This document shows, in pieces, positions 27,414 to 35,054 of a stretch of 64,000 nucleotides of DNA. The translations under genes were made by a program, and so were the position numbers. This DNA comes from Acidithiobacillus acidisediminis (GTDB lineage: Bacteria; Pseudomonadota; Gammaproteobacteria; Acidithiobacillales; Acidithiobacillaceae), in assembly GCF_023277115.1 (NCBI RefSeq), contig NZ_JALQCS010000001.1:2164001-2228000 (forward strand), read 5' to 3'. Position 1 is the stretch's first letter; every line of letters begins with the position of its first letter. The notes beneath the pieces were generated by a model. It saw only the letters and a list, made by a program, of their open reading frames with translations, was not told the DNA's origin and did no database searches.

Positions 27414-28138
27414 CAGGGCTGTTCCTTCAGGGCCGTCGGTATGGCACGCCCGACCACCGTCAGCAGTCCGTGCAGAATAGCCAGCGGTGGTGGCGGGCAG
27501 CCGGGAATCCATACATCCACCGGGATGATTTTTTCCAGCCCACCGGCACAGGCGAAGCTCTCCCCGAAGATGCCGCCATTCATAGAGCAAACGCCCATGC
27601 CCACCACCCGTTTCGGTTCAGGCATGGCGGCGTAGGCCTTGCTGATGGCGGTGCGCATGGCGTCGGTGATGGGACCGGCGACCAGCAGCACATCGGCATC
27701 CCGGGGGCTGGCGGTGATAAAAATACCCAACCGGTGCAGGTTGTAGGCGGGCGCATCAATCAGCCGGACTTCGTTGACGCAGGCGCCACAGGCCCCGGCG
27801 TCGATATAGAGGACATGCAGGGAGCGCCGGAAGCGGCTGCCCAACGGGGGCAACCCAATCCCGCCGGTACTGGTCCAGGTAAAGTCCTCCGACCAGTGCA
27901 GCGCGTTGTCGCCGTGGCGGCAGCGTTGACAGTGAATGCAGCGCGCAAAGTCCACGGCCACTCCTGCAGCGACCGCCTTTAAGGCGTCGGTTGGGCAACC
28001 CTGCGCCAGTGCCTCGGCATCGGCTACTTGACCTGCACGCGGCCGCCCCGGCGTGATGCCCGGCGTCTGTTCTTCCGTTGCGGGCCAAGGCGTCGTTTGA
28101 ATGCCACGTTTTAATCCGTAATAGGGCCAGAAGCTCAT
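27413..28138 (-). CDS. NuoB/HyfI-like small subunit with ferredoxin-type N-terminus, Ehr complex 1
   Basis: 241 residues. The C-terminal domain keeps the four N2-type cluster ligands C117, C120, C184 and C214 (GACGAC, GVCS, PGCPPPP). The N-terminal part is a reduced bacterial ferredoxin domain: C48 (GCP) plus C67, C70, C73 can hold one [4Fe-4S] cluster, while the first cluster's cysteines are lost. Its partner in complex 2 keeps both. This joins the roles of HyfH and HyfI in one chain. The start overlaps the large-subunit stop. Confidence 0.85.
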   Translation of the reverse strand: MSFWPYYGLKRGIQTTPWPATEEQTPGITPGRPRAGQVADAEALAQGCPTDALKAVAAGVAVDFARCIHCQRCRHGDNALHWSEDFTWTSTGGIGLPPLGSRFRRSLHVLYIDAGACGACVNEVRLIDAPAYNLHRLGIFITASPRDADVLLVAGPITDAMRTAISKAYAAMPEPKRVVGMGVCSMNGGIFGESFACAGGLEKIIPVDVWIPGCPPPPLAILHGLLTVVGRAIPTALKEQP

Positions 28139-29715
28139 CAGCGATCGTTCTCCGCTATGGAAAGACCCCAAGTGGCCAGGATGATGGGGAAGTCCTGAAA
28201 AGCCGCACCTTCTACCGCCCGTTCAAAAGCATGCCAGTTGCGGAAGCCAGGGGTTCCGAGGCGCAGGCGCAGCACCTGGCCATCGGCAGCGCAGCGCAGC
28301 CAGTGGAAGGTTGCTCCTGAGGGTGCCTCTACCCAGGCGAGGGCATGACCTTCCCGAAGGGGGCAGGCAATTCGCACTGGGCCGGTCGGCACGTCCTGAA
28401 GTGCCTGGAGGATCAGGACAGTGCTGATCTGGCTCTCGGCAAAAAGGACCCGCAGCCGGGCATAACCATCTCCCTCATGCTCCACCGGGATGTCCATGGG
28501 CAGTGTCTGGTAGTTGCCGTACGGCAGGGTACGACGCAGGTCGATGGCCCGTCCCGAAGCACGGGCGATGGGACCGACCACGCCATAGGTGTGGGCGAGC
28601 TCCGGGCTCAGGGCGCCCATTTCCTCAATACGGTCGAGAAAACTGGAGCTGTTTTCTAGCAGACGCTCCAGTTCTCGCATGCGCCCATTCAGCGTCGGCA
28701 GGGTCTCGGCCAATAGGGTGAGCTGCGCAGGATCCAGATCAAAGTTCAAGCCACCAAGCGTCAGCAAACCGAAGAAATAACGATGTCCGCAAAGCCGCGC
28801 GCTGAGCCGCAACAGGTCTTCGACAATTTCCTGGGCCATGGCCTTGGCCACGGACAGTGCCGTGGAGCCGGCGATTTCCGCAATATTGGCCGCGTGATGA
28901 CGGATGCGTTCCAGTTCTGCGATGATCAGGCGCAGGCTCTGGGCGCGGGCGGGCACCGTGCAATCGCCTATTCGCTCTGCTGCCTGACAATAGGCCCAGG
29001 CGTGAGCGAAAGCGGAAGCCCCGGCAAAGCGTTCGGCCAGCAGCAAGGCGCGATCCACCGTCTGCCCTTCGGCAATCTTCTCGACGCCCCGGTATTTGTA
29101 AAAGAGGCGAGTGTGCAGATAGCGAATCTGCTCGCCCGGGGTCTCCAGCAGCCACAGGCCGGATTCGTTGAAATCCCCCCAGACCGGACCGATGGGGAAG
29201 AGGATGGAGCCCTCCTCCTGGAGAATTTTCGGCGGTACCCAGTTTGCTCCGGAGCCATGCACGTCGGGCCGTCGACGACCATCGAAACGGTGTCGCATGG
29301 GGTCGAGGCCCTCCGGCCAGTCGTCGTCATGCAGTACAAAGTCGCCGAGGAAGGGATGCCCGCTGAAACGCAGGCCGTATAAATCCCAGGCCTCGCGCTC
29401 GTGCCAGTCAGCGGCGTGGACGGTGTCACTGATGGCGGGCAATTCCTCCCCCGGACGTACCAGAATTTTCAGTTCGATCAGGCAACCGTCTTCCGGCAGA
29501 TAGAAAAGATAATGCACGGCGAGGGGGGCTTCGGCTGAGGTTTCTTCCACCAGCAGAGTGGCAAATTCCGCCTGCCAGTGGTTGACCAGTGCAGTGGTCA
29601 GGGTGACGAGTTGATCGGCCTTACAGCCGAGTTGCAGCCAGCCCGCATAAATCTCGCGTACCGTGACGTCCGTCTGCTGCTGCAACCAGTCACTGATTTT
29701 CGCACCAGCCGTCAT
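28138..29715 (-). CDS. HyfG/HycE-like large subunit without NiFe ligands, Ehr complex 1
   Basis: 525 residues. Residues 1-150 are a NuoC-like domain (HAADWHEREAWDLYGLRF); the rest is NuoD-like. At the place of the first NiFe motif RxCGxC the sequence is ERFAGASAF (A231 and S234 for the two cysteines). The C-terminus ends LATWGLSIAENDR, with no DPCxxC. It therefore cannot bind NiFe and is not a hydrogenase; it belongs with the hydrogenase-related (Ehr) group. What it reacts with, if anything, is unknown. Confidence 0.87.
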   Translation of the reverse strand: MTAGAKISDWLQQQTDVTVREIYAGWLQLGCKADQLVTLTTALVNHWQAEFATLLVEETSAEAPLAVHYLFYLPEDGCLIELKILVRPGEELPAISDTVHAADWHEREAWDLYGLRFSGHPFLGDFVLHDDDWPEGLDPMRHRFDGRRRPDVHGSGANWVPPKILQEEGSILFPIGPVWGDFNESGLWLLETPGEQIRYLHTRLFYKYRGVEKIAEGQTVDRALLLAERFAGASAFAHAWAYCQAAERIGDCTVPARAQSLRLIIAELERIRHHAANIAEIAGSTALSVAKAMAQEIVEDLLRLSARLCGHRYFFGLLTLGGLNFDLDPAQLTLLAETLPTLNGRMRELERLLENSSSFLDRIEEMGALSPELAHTYGVVGPIARASGRAIDLRRTLPYGNYQTLPMDIPVEHEGDGYARLRVLFAESQISTVLILQALQDVPTGPVRIACPLREGHALAWVEAPSGATFHWLRCAADGQVLRLRLGTPGFRNWHAFERAVEGAAFQDFPIILATWGLSIAENDR

Positions 29716-31193
29716 CCGTGGACTTCCAGCAGGTATGCCGCCTGGTGTACCAGATGGGCGAGGGGCGGTGGCAGATAAAAGCCGAAAATAAAGACCGGAA
29801 TAATGGCCATGGCCATGGCCGCCAGGCTAGTACTCGGCAGGCGCACCTTAGGCAGCGGTCGGCCATCGGCTGTGGTGGCGGGCTCCCCGAAGGCGATGCG
29901 CGAGGCTTGGTAGGCCAGGGCGATGAAGGCCAGCACGATGAAGGCGGTGAGCAACCCGGTGGGCAGATACTGGCCGGTGCTGAAACCCGTATAGAGAATC
30001 TCGAACTCCGACAGAAAGAGCGCGAAGGGTGGCGCCCCGGCAATGGCCAGGGTACCGATCACCAGAGCCCAGCCCACCGCGGGTGCGCGACTGATGAGGC
30101 CACGCACCTTGGCGATTTCCTGCGTGCCGAAGACGATCCCCGCCAGTCCCGCCGCATAAAAGCACAGCGACTTGGTAAAGCCGTGGGCGAAGAGCTGATA
30201 GACCGTGCCCTGCTCGTGGACGGCGGCGCCGATGCCACAGGCGGTCAGAATGATCCCCATGTGCTCGATGGTGGAGTAGGCAAACATCCGCTTGAAATCA
30301 TGGACCTGCAAAAGCATGAAGGCGGCGCTGCCGACGGTGATGAGTCCCGCCGTCATATACCATGCCGCCGGATCATGAATGCCGGGGTTGGATGCCAGCA
30401 CCGGATAGATGCGCAAGAGCATGTAGAGGGCAGCACTGGTCTCGACGCCGGAGAGCACGGCACAGACCGAAGCCGGAGCCTGGCTGTGGGCATCGGGCAG
30501 CCAGGTATGCATGGGCACCAACCCGGTTTTGGCGCCGAAGCCGATCAGCCAGAGGACAAAAGAGAGGAGCAACAGGGGCGCAGGTATTTGCGGAGCCGCC
30601 TTCAGTAGTCCGTCCCAGGTAGGCGGCTGGCCGACGGCGTGGGTGCCGTAATAGAGCATCAGCACCCCGAGCAGGGCGATCATCGCCCCCATACTGGTCA
30701 AAACCACATACTTCCATGCCGCTTCCAGCGCCTCGGCACGGTCCTCATAAGCTACCAGAAAGGCCGAGAATACGGTGGTCAGTTCAATGGCAATCCACAT
30801 CAGAGCAAGGTTGGCAACCAGTGGCACGGCTAAAATCACCAGCGCGAAGATGTTCATCAGGGGGAAATATTCCCGGTAACGAGGTGGCGTTCCTGCGGGA
30901 TGTTCCTGGCGGCGTGCCCGGAGATAACCAATGGCATAGAGGGATGAGGTAAAATAAACGAAGCTCACCGGCAGCAAATAGAGTGCCCCGAGGGCATCCA
31001 GCGCAAAGAGGCCATCCGTTCCGGTCAGCAGGCCATGGCTTTCCACCTGTAGCGCCGCCAGTATGGCGAGTATCGGAGTGATTGCCGCCGCCAGCAGGGT
31101 CATATAGGGTGCGGCCCGCCGATTCAATAGGGCGAGCAGCGCCCCGACGAGGGGCATGAGCAGGATGAGTGCCGGTAGCCAGCTAGCGCTCAT
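29712..31193 (-). CDS. HyfF-like antiporter subunit, Ehr complex 1
   Basis: 493 residues, about 14 helices. The conserved glutamate is in LMWIAIELTTVFSAFLV and the lysine in GFGAKTGLVPMHTWLPDAHS. FAYSTIEHMGIIL and GAPPFALFLSE are further family marks. Starts MSASWLPALILLMPLVG, overlapping the HyfE-like gene by 11 bases. Predicted ion-pumping subunit. Confidence 0.87.
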   Translation of the reverse strand: MSASWLPALILLMPLVGALLALLNRRAAPYMTLLAAAITPILAILAALQVESHGLLTGTDGLFALDALGALYLLPVSFVYFTSSLYAIGYLRARRQEHPAGTPPRYREYFPLMNIFALVILAVPLVANLALMWIAIELTTVFSAFLVAYEDRAEALEAAWKYVVLTSMGAMIALLGVLMLYYGTHAVGQPPTWDGLLKAAPQIPAPLLLLSFVLWLIGFGAKTGLVPMHTWLPDAHSQAPASVCAVLSGVETSAALYMLLRIYPVLASNPGIHDPAAWYMTAGLITVGSAAFMLLQVHDFKRMFAYSTIEHMGIILTACGIGAAVHEQGTVYQLFAHGFTKSLCFYAAGLAGIVFGTQEIAKVRGLISRAPAVGWALVIGTLAIAGAPPFALFLSEFEILYTGFSTGQYLPTGLLTAFIVLAFIALAYQASRIAFGEPATTADGRPLPKVRLPSTSLAAMAMAIIPVFIFGFYLPPPLAHLVHQAAYLLEVHG

Positions 31194-31863
31194 GGAGTGT
31201 ATCCATGCCGCCCACCCGCGTGGTGCCGGTCACCCGGCGGATGCTGCGAATCAGCAGGCCGATGACCAGCGCAACAATCGGCACGTCCACCGCCGCGGCA
31301 ATCTCGGCAATGACCGTCAGATTGTGGACGATGGCGATGGAGCCGAAGAAAGCCCCGTTTTCCATGATCAGGAGGCCCATCAACTGGGCGACACTTTCCC
31401 TGCGCAGGGCGACGGTAAAGGCGCCCCAGAGCACCATGATCAGGCCGGTGGGCAAATTCAGCAGCGCAAACGGAATACCATGGAGGATCGGCAGTACCGG
31501 CGCCACAGCGAACCAGCCCACCAGCGCAAGTATCGCCGCCACCAATACCGATGCCGAAATGCTCAGGGCCTGATCCACTTCGCGCCGCCCATAGATCTCC
31601 TCTCCGGCGGCCCAGCGCAGTACCAGCGGCACCGCGATGACCTTGGTGCTGAAGGTGATCAGCGCCACCCAGAGCAGATTGATGGCCTGCAAAGCATCGG
31701 CCAGCACCAGCGCCGAGGCCGTCAGCGCGACGGATTGCCACATGAAAAAGCGCAGGGTCCCCAACATCTGCCGGGATACCATTACCCCGAGACCGAGCAC
31801 GACGAAGAGGGCGGCGATGGAGCCGTCCAGGCTGAGGGCGATGGAACTCACGGTGGCATCCAT
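31183..31863 (-). CDS. HyfE-like (NuoK-type) membrane subunit, Ehr complex 1
   Basis: 226 residues, about six to seven helices. The NuoK-like stretch LMGLLIMENGAFFGS carries the membrane glutamate. Start MDATVSSIALSL overlaps the HyfC-like stop (TGATG). Fits HyfE in length and position. Confidence 0.82.
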   Translation of the reverse strand: MDATVSSIALSLDGSIAALFVVLGLGVMVSRQMLGTLRFFMWQSVALTASALVLADALQAINLLWVALITFSTKVIAVPLVLRWAAGEEIYGRREVDQALSISASVLVAAILALVGWFAVAPVLPILHGIPFALLNLPTGLIMVLWGAFTVALRRESVAQLMGLLIMENGAFFGSIAIVHNLTVIAEIAAAVDVPIVALVIGLLIRSIRRVTGTTRVGGMDTLHER

Positions 31864-32825
31864 CAACCGATTCCCACGAGGCGCACGCTGACGGCAAAGA
31901 GGCAGATCACGAAGGCCACCGACAAAAATTCCGAAATCCGGAAGAGCCGCAGTTTGGCGAGGGTGGTTTCGATGAAAGCGAGCACAATCACAAAGGCCAG
32001 CAGCTTGATGAGCACCAGGCCGATGGCGGCGAGTATCGCCGTCCATTGCGTACCCTGTGCGAGCCCCCACGGCGTCACCAGTACATTGACGAAGATCATG
32101 GCCAGCACCATCAGTTTGGTTGTCCCGCCCCATTTTATGAGTGCTGCGCTGGTACCCGAATATTCGAGGCCTTTGGAGTGACCGATCATGGCGATTTCTA
32201 CCTTGCCTGCGGCGCTGTCCACCGGAATGCGTCCCTCATCCGCGAGAATGAGCAGGAAAAAGGCGAGAATCACCAGCAAGTGCGAAGGTTGCAGCATACT
32301 GCCCCACGAGGCCCCCCAGGTGGCATTCACAAAATAGGGGATGGTGCTGTTCGCTATATAGGACACACTAAAAAACACCATGATGAACACCGGTTCGGCC
32401 AGAAAACCGACCATATGGGTGCGGCTGGCGCCCACTGCGGCGTAGACATTGCCCGTGTCCATGCCCGCCAGCGCGACAAAAAACCCGGAAACAGCCATCA
32501 GAAAGCCCACCGCGACCATATCCCCCATGAAGGCAAAAAAGAGGGGATAGGCAGTCAGCGCCGGAATCAGCAGCACCACAAACATTGGCATGACAAAAGC
32601 GACAATCGGCGCAAAACGGAAAACCCAGGTGGACTCCTCGGAGACGACTTCATCCTTGCCGAATAGCTTCCAGATATCTCGATAGATTTGCCAGATGCTC
32701 GGCCCGCGTTTGCCCTCAATGATTTCTTCCAGGCGATGCAAAACGCCTTCGACGAGAGGAGCAAAAATCAGCAAAAAAGCGACCTGCACGAGGTTTAATG
32801 CGAAATGCGTCCACAGGGCTGTCAT
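31863..32825 (-). CDS. HyfC-like (NuoH-type) membrane subunit, Ehr complex 1
   Basis: 320 residues starting MTALWTHFALNLVQ, about eight helices. The quinone-side NuoH marks are present: RGPSIWQIYRDIWKLFGKDE and ADEGRIPVDSAAGKVEIAMI. Links the soluble arm to the ion pumps in related complexes. Starts 17 bases after the VIT-like gene. Confidence 0.85.
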   Translation of the reverse strand: MTALWTHFALNLVQVAFLLIFAPLVEGVLHRLEEIIEGKRGPSIWQIYRDIWKLFGKDEVVSEESTWVFRFAPIVAFVMPMFVVLLIPALTAYPLFFAFMGDMVAVGFLMAVSGFFVALAGMDTGNVYAAVGASRTHMVGFLAEPVFIMVFFSVSYIANSTIPYFVNATWGASWGSMLQPSHLLVILAFFLLILADEGRIPVDSAAGKVEIAMIGHSKGLEYSGTSAALIKWGGTTKLMVLAMIFVNVLVTPWGLAQGTQWTAILAAIGLVLIKLLAFVIVLAFIETTLAKLRLFRISEFLSVAFVICLFAVSVRLVGIG

Positions 32826-32841
32826 GGGTGCCGCCCGCAGA

Positions 32842-33366
32842 TCATGAGAAACCCACCTTGTAGCCCAGCACCGCCAGCACATTGCCAATACCCATCAGGC
32901 CCAGTGCCCACTTCCAGCGCGCGCCTTGTACCCAGTAACCGAGTACCAGACCTACACCCATCAGGGTGAGATTGGCAACAAAAAGTGGCAGATAAATCCA
33001 CCTCGGAAAGATTACGGCCAGCGTCAGCGGTATCGCCGCCCCGCCGAAACTGCTGGCGGTAGCAAGGCTCGCCATAAACCAGGAGTTACGCAAGGTTTGC
33101 AGGCCCAGGTCGCTTTTTTGCAGCGCATGGGCAGAAGCCATATTCAGTTGCTTCGCCATGCGTACCAGATCATTACGCAGCCCGGCGTATTCCGCTACCC
33201 ATAAGGGCAGGAAGCCCGATGCAGAGGTAATAATGCCAATACGAAAGGCCTGCCAGACGTCGATGCCGCCCGTCATCATCTTTTGACTGGCGAGTACGAG
33301 CGCCGTGCAGGTTCCGTCGGCAAGACCGAGCACTATGGGAAATATCTCCCGGCGCGATATTTTCAT
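32842..33366 (-). CDS. VIT1/CCC1-like membrane protein
   Basis: 174 residues with about five helices. The first helix FPIVLGLADGTCTALVLAS and the C-terminal ALGLMGIGNVLAVLGYKVG resemble the VIT/CCC1 metal transporter fold. The cytoplasmic metal-binding loop of VIT1 is not evident. ATG overlaps the DUF211 stop. Its meaning in a fluoride operon is unclear; metal or proton movement are options. Confidence 0.6.
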   Translation of the reverse strand: MKISRREIFPIVLGLADGTCTALVLASQKMMTGGIDVWQAFRIGIITSASGFLPLWVAEYAGLRNDLVRMAKQLNMASAHALQKSDLGLQTLRNSWFMASLATASSFGGAAIPLTLAVIFPRWIYLPLFVANLTLMGVGLVLGYWVQGARWKWALGLMGIGNVLAVLGYKVGFS

Positions 33367-33650
33367 TTGCTGGCCCGTCGCCGGTAATCGACCATGCGAT
33401 CACCGACGACAATTTCCTCGACACCATGCACGGCAGCACCACTTTTTTCGATGGCCGCAAGCAGACCGGCGTAATCGATATTGTCACCTTCCACATTGAT
33501 CAGTGTGCCGACCGTTTCCTGATCGACTTCTTCCACCGAAATATTAAAACCCTCCACACCGCTGACTTTTTCGATAGCGGCGGCAATATCGAACAGACTG
33601 GGCTGAGCAAAAGCCTTATCGACATCCAGTACGAGCCTTCTGATACGCAT
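33363..33650 (-). CDS. DUF211 protein, 95 aa
   Basis: Starts MRIRRLVLDVDKAFAQPSLF, with VEGFNISVEEVDQETVGTLI and the IEKSGAAVHGVEEIVVG ending typical of DUF211, a ferredoxin-like fold that forms oligomers. No enzyme activity is known to me. It is coupled to the VIT-like gene, a pairing that suggests joint function. Confidence 0.8.
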   Translation of the reverse strand: MRIRRLVLDVDKAFAQPSLFDIAAAIEKVSGVEGFNISVEEVDQETVGTLINVEGDNIDYAGLLAAIEKSGAAVHGVEEIVVGDRMVDYRRRASK

Positions 33651-33673
33651 TTTATAAAGTGCTCCCCGTGATT

Positions 33674-33943
33674 CTAATGTAGCCGTCCCATGCGGACAGC
33701 ACGTACTACCCACTCAATATCTTCGACAATATTTTCAGGTTCACAAGGTGTCCGATAATGACCAATCAACAGGCAGGGTCCAGCAAAGCCTGGGCCGGAC
33801 AGTACGGAATCCTTCAAAGGCACAACATGGGCTGATCCGTTGTGGCATATCCACAGCGCTACGCCGATACGCGGGTATTCACTGGCTTTACGGACGACGC
33901 GCTCTGCCAGTGCATCCACTGACTGTTTAAGTCGAATGGCCAT
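33674..33943 (-). CDS. Small conserved protein of the fluoride operon, 89 aa
   Basis: Starts MAIRLKQSVDALAERVVRKA; core VALWICHNGSAHVVPLKDSV, then ENIVEDIEWVVRAVRMG. A frameshifted homologue is at 22135-22372, so the family has at least two members in this island. I do not recognise it. It overlaps the zinc-ribbon gene by 17 bases. Confidence 0.65.
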   Translation of the reverse strand: MAIRLKQSVDALAERVVRKASEYPRIGVALWICHNGSAHVVPLKDSVLSGPGFAGPCLLIGHYRTPCEPENIVEDIEWVVRAVRMGRLH

Positions 33944-34337
33944 AGTGATCTGCTCCCTTCTTTGCCAGCAGTTCTCCTGCAGCAACGCGTATTGCATGGG
34001 CTTCATGTTGCTGTAATTGCCGTAAGGCAGCGGTTTTCTCGGCGCCGTCCGGCAGCTTGGCTATGGCCTCGACAACGGCCATTCCCTGCACCACATCAAT
34101 AGGCCAGTTCATGGCGCATTCCGCCAGCGGCCCTGCCGCACCGGCACGTCTGTGATTCTGCAAGCTGAGAATGGCCCCCATTCGCACCTCGGAATGGGGA
34201 TTTTTCAGCGCCCAAATCAACCGGTCGTAGTACGGTATGTGGCGTTCCCAGCTCTCAACATCTTGCCCGCAGGTCGGGCAGATGATCGAGCCGATGGGTA
34301 TTTCCGCATAACAGAGCGGGCAGTAATGATGGTTCAT
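33927..34337 (-). CDS. Zinc-ribbon/HEAT-like repeat protein, 136 aa
   Basis: Starts MNHHYCPLCYAEIPIGSIIC. A four-cysteine zinc ribbon (CPLC, CPTC, residues 6-24) is followed by HEAT-like helices (LIWALKNPHSEVRMGAILSL, then AVVEAIAKLPDGAEKTAALR). Likely a protein-binding adaptor. ATG overlaps the DUF190 stop (ATGA). Confidence 0.65.
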   Translation of the reverse strand: MNHHYCPLCYAEIPIGSIICPTCGQDVESWERHIPYYDRLIWALKNPHSEVRMGAILSLQNHRRAGAAGPLAECAMNWPIDVVQGMAVVEAIAKLPDGAEKTAALRQLQQHEAHAIRVAAGELLAKKGADHYGHST

Positions 34338-34651
34338 TCGCAACCGCAATCGGCTTCCCAGCGCAGAATATGGCCCGGTGGCACCATTTCCCGCAGGTGC
34401 GGCATCACGATGTCCACCGTCTCTGGTTCATCAAAAAATTCCAGCACCAGCGGCAGATGGACGTTGAAATGCATAATGTCATCAGCATAAACCTCGCCTT
34501 TGTTACCAAAACCCGCGATACCGCGAAAGGCGGTAACACCATGCACCTTGTACTGATCGTGGAGCATGCGGAAAATATCTTGCATAAGATTATGCCCTTC
34601 ATGTTTATCGCCTTCTTTAATGTAAATACGTACTACAGATACGGTTGTCAT
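34334..34651 (-). CDS. DUF190 PII-like protein
   Basis: 105 residues: VVRIYIKEGDKHEGHNLMQD, YKVHGVTAFRGIAGFG, and LPLVLEFFDEPETVDIVMPH match DUF190, which has a PII-like fold. DUF190 genes are often next to crcB, as here (10-base gap), and may regulate the channel. Confidence 0.87.
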   Translation of the reverse strand: MTTVSVVRIYIKEGDKHEGHNLMQDIFRMLHDQYKVHGVTAFRGIAGFGNKGEVYADDIMHFNVHLPLVLEFFDEPETVDIVMPHLREMVPPGHILRWEADCGCE

Positions 34652-34661
34652 GACTCACCTC

Positions 34662-35042
34662 TCAAATACTGCGCGAAATCCATGCCCCGGCAAATGTCGC
34701 ACCCAGACATAAAATCATTGTCGAAAATACATAGATCAGGCCCTTAGCCGGCTCGCCATTTTCAAAAAGTACCAGTGTTTCCACAGAAAAAGTTGAAAAA
34801 GTGGTGTAGGTACCTAATCCGCCAGTAAGTATGCCTGTGCGTAATTCTGGACTCACAGAGATACGATCCAAGGTCTCAAAAAACAGAAACCCCATGAGAA
34901 AACAACCCATCACATTGATACTCAGAATCGCCCATGGAAAACCACGGCCAAACACGGTCTGCACCAGCAAATTTTGACCATAGCGTGCCCAGACGCCAAT
35001 CAGGGCAAAAAAAGTAACATATCCGAATGTTGCGAACATCAT
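34662..35042 (-). CDS. crcB: CrcB/Fluc fluoride channel
   Basis: 126 residues, four helices. Family motifs: GVWARYGQNLL near the N-terminus, INVMGCFLMGF in helix 2, and GGLGTYTTFSTFSVETLVL in helix 3, which holds the pore phenylalanines and the central sodium site. Acts as a dual-topology dimer letting fluoride leave the cytoplasm down its gradient. Position in the centre of an operon led by a fluoride riboswitch fits this role. Confidence 0.95.
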   Translation of the reverse strand: MMFATFGYVTFFALIGVWARYGQNLLVQTVFGRGFPWAILSINVMGCFLMGFLFFETLDRISVSPELRTGILTGGLGTYTTFSTFSVETLVLFENGEPAKGLIYVFSTMILCLGATFAGAWISRSI

Positions 35043-35054
35043 TACTCCTTCCTA

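Noticed and set aside
32842-33366. Firm assignment as iron or manganese transporter
   Set aside because: Only the helix pattern resembles VIT/CCC1; metal-binding residues are not evident.
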